Positions 56,796 to 64,000 of a stretch of 64,000 bases of DNA are shown in pieces (position 1 is the first letter of the stretch; every line of letters starts with the position of its first letter). This DNA comes from Oceanicella actignis (lineage in GTDB: Bacteria; Pseudomonadota; Alphaproteobacteria; Rhodobacterales; Rhodobacteraceae): assembly GCF_008124525.1 (NCBI RefSeq), contig NZ_VNHJ01000002.1, positions 124,001 to 188,000 on the forward strand. The letters are read 5' to 3'. The translations under genes and the position numbers were made by a program. The notes under the pieces were generated by a model. The model was given only the letters and a program-made list of their open reading frames with translations. It was not told where the DNA came from and searched no databases.

Positions 56796-57410
56796 GCGTC
56801 TTCCTCCCATGTGGCGCCTTGCGCCGCGCGCGGCGGCCAAGGCGGGTTCCGGGGATTTCTCCCCGCGCATCCGAGCGTGTCAGCGCGGCCGCCCGCGATC
56901 AAGTGCCCAATAGTAGTAACGCAAGGGAACGTGACGGCTGTCGCGTGAGGGCGGCGCGTCGAAGCGGCGCGGGGCGCTCGCGCAAACGGCCGGCCTCGCC
57001 CATGGCGAGCCGACCGCCGTGTTCCAGGCCTCGGTCCCTTCGCGCCTCGCCCCAAACTTCCTTCGCGCGAAGGCGGCCTGACGCGCCTCGGGCTGCGTCG
57101 CGATGCGCGGTCGAGGCGTTGCCGCAGGCTCCGTTCCGTCGCGCCGGGCGACCGTGATCGCAGCGCGCAGAGCCTGCGTGCAGAATGCCGCGGGCGGGGT
57201 GATCGGCGGCTGAATTAAGAAAAGGTAAAACCGGCAATCCGCGCGAGAAGGCGCGTTTGCTTTCGCATTCGCGCGCGTGCGGCCCCGGCGGCCCTTGATC
57301 GCGCCCGATCGCGCGTCGGCCAGGCCGCGGACGCGGCGCGCGGCGCCCGCGGCGCGATGCGCGGGGCGGGTCGGAGGGCGAATCCGGGGGGCGAATTCGG
57401 GGGTGAATCG
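56796..57410. other. Intergenic region between pqqA and betA
   Basis: About 615 bp that hold the pqqA promoter. I see no gene. Possible structure includes a short hairpin GGGGA-TTTC-TCCCC at about 56857 in the pqqA leader, and an A/T-rich patch (GAATTAAGAAAAGGTAAAA, about 57213) that could be part of a promoter or binding site. No promoter hexamers with good spacing could be fixed. Confidence 0.4.
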
Positions 57411-57439
57411 GGGGCGAATCGGGCGGGCCGATTCGCCCC
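57376..57439. repeat. Short direct repeats of GGGCGAATC ending in a hairpin
   Basis: Four imperfect units of 11-13 bases around GGGCGAATCC, GGGCGAATTC, GGGTGAATC and GGGCGAATC follow each other directly, and the last forms a perfect stem with GATTCGCCC. The same half-site makes the palindrome upstream of urtA at 9674-9691. Confidence 0.65.
57411..57439 (-). terminator. Hairpin after betA
   Basis: A perfect 12-bp stem (GGGGCGAATCGG with CCGATTCGCCCC) with a 5-base loop ends 6 bases before the betA stop codon. It is well placed to end the betICBA transcript, although no T-run follows on the minus strand. Confidence 0.6.
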
Positions 57440-57445
57440 GCGCGG

Positions 57446-59134
57446 TCAGCGGTCGCTCTCGCGCCAGCGCGGATTGATCCACGGGCGCAGGTTCTCGGGC
57501 GGCAGGGGCGTGCGGCCCAGGATGTGATCCGAGGCCTTCTCGCCGACCATGATCGAGGGCGCGTTCAGGTTGCCGTTCGTGATGCGCGGGAAGATCGAGC
57601 TGTCGGCCACGCGCAGCCGCTCGACGCCGATGACCCGGCATTCGGGGTCGACCACCGCCATCGGATCGTCCCGCGCGCCCATGCGGCAGGTCCCGCAGGG
57701 GTGATAGGCGCTTTCGGCGTGCTCGCGCACGAAGGCGTCCAGCTCGTCGTCCGAGCGCACATCCGCCCCCGGCGAGATCTCGGGGCCGCGGAAGGGGTCG
57801 AAGGGCTTTTGCGCGAAGATCTCGCGCGTGGCGCGGATGCAGCGGCGAAAGTCGATCCAGTCCTGCTCGTGGCTCATGTAGTTGAACAGGATCGAGGGCG
57901 CCTCGCGCGGGTCGGCCGAGCGCAGCTTCACGCGCCCGCGCGAGGGCGAGCGCATGGGGCCCACATGGGCCTGGAAGCCGTGCCCCTCGGCCGCCGCCTT
58001 GCCGTCGTAGCGCACCGCGAAGGGCAGGAAGTGGAACTGGATGTCGGGGTATTCCACCCCCGCGCGCGAGCGGATGAAGCCCGCGCTTTCGAACTGGTTC
58101 GACGCGCCCAGCCCCGACTTGAAGAACAGCCATTGCGCGCCGGCCAGCGCCTTGCCCAGCAGGTTCCAGTGCTTGTAGAGCGTGATGGGCTGCGTGCAGG
58201 CCTGCTGGATGTAAAGCTCGAGATGATCCTGCAGGTTGCGCCCCACGCCGGGGCGGTCGACCAGCGGGGCGATGCCCGCCTCGGCCAGCTCGGCCGCCGG
58301 GCCGATGCCGGACAGAAGCAGCAGCTTGGGCGAGTTGATGGCCGACGCCGCCAGGATGACCTCGCGGCGCGCGCGCACGGTGAAGGTGCGCCCCCCGCGC
58401 GAGACCTCGACCCCGACCGCGCGCCCCTCTTCGATCACGACGCGGCGCGCGAAGCAGCGCAGCAGGTCGCAGTTGGGCCGCCGCAGCGCCGGGCGCAGAT
58501 AGGCGTTCGCCGCGGACCAGCGGCGGCCCTTCCAGACCGTCTGCTCCATGGGGCCGAAGCCTTCCTGCTTCTCGCCGTTGTAGTCGTCGGTGCGCTCGTA
58601 GCCGGCGGCCGCGCCCGCCTCGACGAAGGCGCGGTAAAGCGGGTTGCGCCGCGGGCCGCGCGTGACGTGCAGCGGGCCGCCCTTTCCGCGCCAGCGCGGA
58701 TCGCCCGGCCCGGCGTCGGGGAAGGGGCCGCCGGGGTGCCAGTCTTCCATGCGCTTGAAATAGGGCAGCACCTCGGCGAAGGACCAGCCCGCCGCGCCCT
58801 GCTCGGCCCAGTGGTCGAAGTCGCGCGCATGCCCGCGCACATAGACCATGCCGTTGATCGAGGACGAGCCGCCGATCACCTTGCCGCGCGGGCAGGCCAG
58901 CCGCCGCCCGCCCAGATGCGGCTCGGGGTCGGTGCGGTAGCCCCAGTCGTAGAGGCTCATGTTCATCGGATAGCTCAGCGCCGCCGGCATCTGGATGAAG
59001 GGGCCGGCGTCGGTGCCGCCATGCTCCAGCACCAGCACCGAGCGGGTTCCGTCCTCGGACAGGCGGTAGGCCATGGCGCAGCCGGCCGAACCTGCGCCGA
59101 CGATGACGTAATCGGCTTCCATGTCGTGGCTCAT
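57446..59134 (-). CDS. betA: Choline dehydrogenase
   Basis: A 562-residue GMC oxidoreductase that oxidises choline to betaine aldehyde. The FAD motif is [19 protein letters not shown] (about residues 10-28), then [34 protein letters not shown], the second GMC signature [15 protein letters not shown]-type ([18 protein letters not shown]), and the C-terminal catalytic His in [12 protein letters not shown] with [14 protein letters not shown]. It is probably membrane-associated as in other BetA. The ATG at 59132-59134 lies 14 bases after the betB stop. Confidence 0.95.
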   Translation of the reverse strand: MSHDMEADYVIVGAGSAGCAMAYRLSEDGTRSVLVLEHGGTDAGPFIQMPAALSYPMNMSLYDWGYRTDPEPHLGGRRLACPRGKVIGGSSSINGMVYVRGHARDFDHWAEQGAAGWSFAEVLPYFKRMEDWHPGGPFPDAGPGDPRWRGKGGPLHVTRGPRRNPLYRAFVEAGAAAGYERTDDYNGEKQEGFGPMEQTVWKGRRWSAANAYLRPALRRPNCDLLRCFARRVVIEEGRAVGVEVSRGGRTFTVRARREVILAASAINSPKLLLLSGIGPAAELAEAGIAPLVDRPGVGRNLQDHLELYIQQACTQPITLYKHWNLLGKALAGAQWLFFKSGLGASNQFESAGFIRSRAGVEYPDIQFHFLPFAVRYDGKAAAEGHGFQAHVGPMRSPSRGRVKLRSADPREAPSILFNYMSHEQDWIDFRRCIRATREIFAQKPFDPFRGPEISPGADVRSDDELDAFVREHAESAYHPCGTCRMGARDDPMAVVDPECRVIGVERLRVADSSIFPRITNGNLNAPSIMVGEKASDHILGRTPLPPENLRPWINPRWRESDR

Positions 59135-59148
59135 CGGCGGCTCCGGCG

Positions 59149-60608
<1,460 letters not shown>

Positions 60609-60609
<1 letters not shown>

Positions 60610-62120
60610 CATTCTCCTCTCGGGAAACGCTGGGTTTCCTCCAGAACGTTCAGATCCATGTGGTTGCGCATGTAGCGCTCGGACGCCCTGAGCAGCGGCT
60701 GGTGGTCCCACGGGAAATAGGCGCCGTTGCGCAGGGCCTCGTAGACGATCAGCCGCCGCGCCTGGCTTTCGCGCACGGCGGCGTCGAAGGCGTCCAGGTC
60801 CCAGCGGCGGGCGATTTCGGCCGCCAGACGCGCCTCGACCTCGGCATGGGCGGGGTCGCCGGCAAGGTTGTCGAGTTCGTGCGGGTCGGATTCGAGGTCG
60901 AACAGCTGCGGCGGGTCCAGCTTGCAGACGACGTATTTCCACCGCCCGTCGCGCAGCGCGACCAGCGGCGCCTCGGACGCCTCGGCGGCGTATTCCATCG
61001 CCACCGGAGCCGTGCGCGCGCCGCCGGCGGCCAGCGGAACCAGGCTCTGGCCGTCGGTCCAGGGCATGACCTCGTCCAGCGACACGCCCGCCAGCTCGGC
61101 CAGCGTCGGGACCACGTCCATGGTCGAGACCGGCGCCGCCACGCGCCCCGGCGCCATCTGCGGGGCCGAGATCATCAGCGGCACGCGGGCCGAGCCCTCG
61201 TAGAAGCACATCTTGAACCACAGCCCGCGCTCGCCCAGCATGTCGCCGTGGTCGGACAGGAACAGGATGATCGCCTCCTGCCGCGTGGCCTCGAGCGCGT
61301 GCAGCACCTCGCCGATCTTCTCGTCCAGATACGAGATGTTGGCGAAATAGGCCCGGCGCGCGCGGCGGATGTGCTCGTCCGTGATGTCGTAGCTGCGCCA
61401 GTCGTTCGCGTCGAAGATGCGCCGCGCGTGGGGGTCGTGCCGCCCGTAGGGAATGGCGGGGACCTCGGGCAGCAGATGCGCGCAGTCCTCGTAAAGATCC
61501 CAGTGGCGGCGGCGCGCGACATAGGGGTCGTGCGGGTGCGTGAAGCTGACCGTCAGGCACCAGGGGCGGTCGTCCTTGCGCCGGCCAAGGTCATAGACCT
61601 TGCGCGTGGCGTGGTAGGCGACCTCGTCGTCGTATTCGAGCTGGTTGGTGATCTCGGCCACCCCGGCGCCGGTGACCGAGCCCATGTTGTGATACCACCA
61701 GTCGATGCGCTGGCCGGGCTTGCGGTAGTCGGGCGTCCAGCCGAAATCGGCCGGGTAGATGTCGGTGGTCAGGCGCTCTTCGAAGCCGTGCAGCTGGTCG
61801 GGGCCGACGAAATGCATCTTGCCCGACAGGCAGGTGTGCCAGCCCGCGCGCCGCAGATGGTGGGCGTAGGTGGGGATGTCGGACGCGAATTCGGCGGCGT
61901 TGTCGTAGACGCGGGTGCGGCTGGGCAGCTGGCCGGCCATGAAGCTGGCGCGGCCCGGCGCGCAGAGCGGGCTGGCGGTGTAGGCGTTGGCGAATCGGGT
62001 CGAGCGCGCCGCCAGCCACCTGAGATTGGGCGCGTGCAGCCACTCGGCCGGGCCGTCGGGAAACAGCGTGCCGGTCAGCTGATCGACCATGAAGATCAGG
62101 ATGTTGGGCTTGTCGGCCAT
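60609..62120 (-). CDS. betC: Choline-sulfatase
   Basis: A 503-residue type I sulfatase that releases choline from choline-O-sulfate. N-terminus [21 protein letters not shown] holds metal-binding Asp; the formylglycine motif is [20 protein letters not shown] with Cys as the residue converted to formylglycine; [32 protein letters not shown] is the conserved core. The C-terminal choline-sulfatase segment ends with [11 protein letters not shown]. Its place between betI and betB shows the pathway can begin from choline-O-sulfate. Confidence 0.94.
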
Positions 62121-62135
62121 GGCGCGCTCCTCGGG

Positions 62136-62732
62136 TCAGCCGGCCAGCTCGCGCGCGGCCATGCGCACATAGTCGCGCACCCGCGCCCGGGCGGCGGCGC
62201 CGTCGGCCGGGGCCGGGCGCAGCGCGTGGCGGATGTAGAAGCCGTCGATCATGGCGGCGGCGCCTTCGGCCAGCTCGGCGGCGCGGGTGCGCGGGGCGCC
62301 TGGCAGCATCGCGCGGATGGCGTGGCGCAGGTTCGAATCGAGCCGCCGCGCATAGATGCGCAGCAGCCGCGCCGCCTCGGGCACATGATGCGCCTGAACG
62401 TAGAAGACCAGCCAGGCCGAGACGATCTCGTCCGAGAACTGCTCGGGGTCGAAGCTGGCGCCCAGAATCGCGTCCAGACGTTCGTCCGGGGTGCGCGCCG
62501 CCGCGAGGCGCGTGCGCACCGCGCGGCCGAACTCGTCCAGGATGCTGCGGAACGCGGCCAGGAAGATGCCGTCCTTGTTGCCGAAATAGTGATGCGCCAG
62601 CGCCGAGGACACGCCCGCCCGGTCGGCGATCTGGCGCACGGTCACGTCCAGCGAGCCGGCGCGGCCGATCTCGCGGATCGCGGCGTGGATGATTTCTGCG
62701 CGGCGGATAGGCTCCATCCCGATTTTCGGCAT
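62136..62732 (-). CDS. betI: TetR-family transcriptional repressor BetI
   Basis: A 198-residue TetR protein. The helix-turn-helix is RRAEIIHAAIREIGRAGSLDVTVRQIADRAGVSSALAHHYFGNKDGIFLAAF, very like other BetI. BetI represses bet genes until choline is present. GGAGG lies 8 bases before the ATG at 62730-62732 (MPKIGMEPIRR). It is the first gene of betICBA and is divergent from choX, so it likely controls both. Confidence 0.93.
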   Translation of the reverse strand: MPKIGMEPIRRAEIIHAAIREIGRAGSLDVTVRQIADRAGVSSALAHHYFGNKDGIFLAAFRSILDEFGRAVRTRLAAARTPDERLDAILGASFDPEQFSDEIVSAWLVFYVQAHHVPEAARLLRIYARRLDSNLRHAIRAMLPGAPRTRAAELAEGAAAMIDGFYIRHALRPAPADGAAARARVRDYVRMAARELAG

Positions 62733-62771
62733 ATGGTGGCCTCCGGGACCAGGGGGTTGCTTTCGGCGGAC

Positions 62772-62801
62772 AGTATGGTTTTTAACTGACTCGTCAATCA
62801 A
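62772..62801 (-). promoter_or_regulatory. Putative betI promoter
   Basis: TTGATT, 18 bases and CATACT on the minus strand predict a start near 62765, about 33 nt before betI. The -35 hexamer lies inside the operator palindrome. Confidence 0.45.
62782..62801. promoter_or_regulatory. Imperfect palindrome in betI-choX divergent promoter (candidate BetI operator)
   Basis: TTAACTGAC-TC-GTCAATCAA is a 20-bp dyad with two mismatches. It overlaps the putative betI -35 and the region where a choX -10 would lie (TTGCTT at 62757, 17 bases, TTTTAA at 62780). This is the expected position for BetI autoregulation and choline control of choX. Confidence 0.55.
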
Positions 62802-62859
62802 GAACAATGCATCGCCCGCCGCAGCCCGGTCCGCGATGCCGCAAAGGAGGAATGCATCG

Positions 62860-63795
62860 ATGAAATCGCTCAAGACCGCCATCATGGGCGCGCTGGCCGC
62901 CGCGATGATGGCCGCGCCCGCCGCGCAGGCCGCGTGCGAGAAGGTCACCTTCGCCGATGTCGGCTGGACCGACATCACCGCCACCACCGCCGCGACGCAG
63001 GTCGTGCTCGAGGCGCTGGGCTACGACGTGGACGTCAAGGTCCTGTCCGTGCCCGTCACCTACGCCTCGATGAAGAAGGGCGACGTGGACGTGTTCCTGG
63101 GCAACTGGATGCCCACCATGGAAGGCGACATCGCCCCGTATCGCGAGGACGGCTCGGTCGAGGTCGTGCGCGCCAATCTCGAGGGCGCGAAATACACCCT
63201 GGCCACCAACGAGCACGGCGCCAAGCTGGGCATCCGCGACTTCAAGGACATCGCCGCGCACAAGGACGAGCTGGGCGGCAAGATCTACGGCATCGAGCCG
63301 GGCAATGACGGCAACCGCCTGATCATGGACATGATCGAGAAGGACGCCTTCGGCCTCAAGGGCTTCGAGATCGTCGAGAGCTCGGAGCAGGGCATGCTGG
63401 CGCAGGTCGATCGCGCCACGCGCCGCGGCGAGCCGATCGTGTTCCTGGCCTGGGAGCCGCACCCGATGAACGCCAACTACAAGCTCACCTATCTGAGCGG
63501 CGGCGACGACTGGTTCGGCCCCGACTACGGCGGCGCCACGGTCTACACCAACGTGCGCGCCGGCTTCGCCAAGGACTGCCCGAACGTCTACAAGCTGCTG
63601 CAGAACCTGGTCTTCTCGCTGCAGATGGAGAACGAGATCATGGGCGCCATCCTTGACGACGGGCAGGAGCCGAAAAAGGCCGCCGCCGCCTGGCTCAAGG
63701 CCCATCCCGAGGTGCTCGACGGCTGGCTCGAGGGCGTGACGACCCGCGACGGCGGCGACGCCAAGGCCGCGGTCAAGGCCGCGCTCGGCCTCTGA
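62860..63795 (+). CDS. choX: Choline ABC transporter substrate-binding protein ChoX
   Basis: A 311-residue periplasmic binding protein of the glycine-betaine/choline (OpuAC) type. The signal peptide is residues 1-24, cleaved after AAQA. Aromatic cation-box candidates are the Trp in FADVGWTDI, the Trp in VFLGNWMPTME, the Tyr in AKYTLATNE and the Trp in FLAWEPHPMNANYKL. Two Cys (Cys26 after cleavage and one in FAKDCPNVYKLL) could form the disulfide known in ChoX. AAAGGAGG lies 9 bases before the ATG. Confidence 0.93.
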   Translation: MKSLKTAIMGALAAAMMAAPAAQAACEKVTFADVGWTDITATTAATQVVLEALGYDVDVKVLSVPVTYASMKKGDVDVFLGNWMPTMEGDIAPYREDGSVEVVRANLEGAKYTLATNEHGAKLGIRDFKDIAAHKDELGGKIYGIEPGNDGNRLIMDMIEKDAFGLKGFEIVESSEQGMLAQVDRATRRGEPIVFLAWEPHPMNANYKLTYLSGGDDWFGPDYGGATVYTNVRAGFAKDCPNVYKLLQNLVFSLQMENEIMGAILDDGQEPKKAAAAWLKAHPEVLDGWLEGVTTRDGGDAKAAVKAALGL

Positions 63796-63812
63796 CCCGC
63801 GCCGGGACGCAG

Positions 63813-63836
63813 GGGGGCGGGCCGCGGCCCGCCCCC
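63813..63836 (+). terminator. Long palindrome between choX and choW
   Basis: A 24-bp perfect GC-only palindrome starts 17 bases after the choX stop and ends 21 bases before choW. As RNA it would form a stable stem and could lower choW expression or protect the choX message. Confidence 0.6.
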
Positions 63837-63857
63837 TGATCATATCGGAGACCGGGC

Positions 63858-64000
63858 ATGGACTGGCTGACCGAAAACAAGATCCCGATCGGGCGATGGG
63901 CCAAGGGGGCGTTCGACTGGCTCCAGACCCACGGCGCCTGGTTCTTCGACGGGCTGGCCGACGCGATGGACGCGCTGATCTCGGCGCTTCTGTCGGCGTT
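63858..64000 (+). CDS. choW: Choline ABC transporter permease ChoW (N-terminal part, cut by window edge)
   Basis: The first 47 codons read MDWLTENKIPIGRWAKGAFDW followed by LQTHGAWFFDGLADAMDALISALLSA. This N-terminus, with an amphipathic start and DWLxxHGxWFFD, is typical of ProW/ChoW permeases. GGAG lies 8 bases upstream of the ATG. The gene continues past the window; choV (ATPase) is expected next. Confidence 0.88.
   Translation, partial: MDWLTENKIPIGRWAKGAFDWLQTHGAWFFDGLADAMDALISALLSA

Noticed and set aside
56819-57157. Possible small genes in the pqqA-betA gap
   Set aside because: Frames are Arg/Ala/Pro-rich with no ribosome site and overlap on both strands; nothing supports translation.

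Overview
The window is a very GC-rich, gene-dense chromosomal segment of an alphaproteobacterium, most likely a Rhodobacterales (Paracoccaceae-type) organism. Reasons: RpoH of the alphaproteobacterial type, an OdhB with two lipoyl domains, a DUF6476-like small membrane protein, choline-sulfate/betaine genes next to a choXW transporter, and a leuD/leuB locus carrying two extra genes. The genus cannot be decided from this sequence. No insertion sequence, integrase, prophage or CRISPR array was found. Nearly all genes look intact; only the two at the window edges (ureF, choW) are cut.

Layout: (1) 1-9306, minus strand: one nitrogen-scavenging block, urtABCDE (urea ABC importer) followed by ureDABCE and the start of ureF, so uptake and hydrolysis of urea are read in one direction. 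(2) 9995-10069: tRNA-Glu(CTC). (3) 10189-17795: a DUF6476-like membrane protein divergent from an RluA-family pseudouridine synthase, then rpoH, mdh, and leuD, an unknown membrane protein, a Tat-exported EEP-family hydrolase and leuB. (4) 18317-26532, minus strand: the 2-oxoglutarate/succinate part of the TCA cycle, sucC-sucD-sucA-odhB-lpd, with a striking pair of identical 8-bp palindromes two helical turns apart upstream of sucC. (5) 26825-33845: an EamA transporter, DUF1643 protein, malic enzyme maeB, mutS, HU. (6) 33916-39696: DUF454 protein, hemW, RidA-family protein, rdgB, rph; divergent hrcA-grpE-thioesterase (heat-shock control). (7) 39809-43459, minus strand: paaABCDE, the phenylacetyl-CoA epoxidase, with a promoter bracketed by an inverted repeat.

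(8) 43695-52485: a surface-polysaccharide locus: a pectate-lyase-fold protein with a phage-tail-like N-terminus, flippase, O-antigen ligase/polymerase, sulfotransferase, Wzc-like chain-length regulator/tyrosine kinase and a GT4 glycosyltransferase. The gene set suggests a sulfated exopolysaccharide. (9) 52486-53525: a non-coding, G-skewed region with a 131-bp tandem repeat. (10) 53526-56795, minus strand: complete pqqABCDE, including the 30-residue PqqA. (11) 57446-64000: betI-betC-betB-betA (choline-O-sulfate to choline to glycine betaine) on the minus strand, divergent from choX-choW (choline ABC importer) on the plus strand, with an imperfect palindrome in the shared promoter region.

The most interesting unexplained items are the sucC double operator, the paaA promoter/operator, the 131-bp tandem repeat, the tailspike-like protein beside the polysaccharide genes, the two uncharacterised genes inside the leu cluster, and a recurring GGGCGAAT palindrome. 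All functional calls come from reading motifs and gene order; no database search was run.
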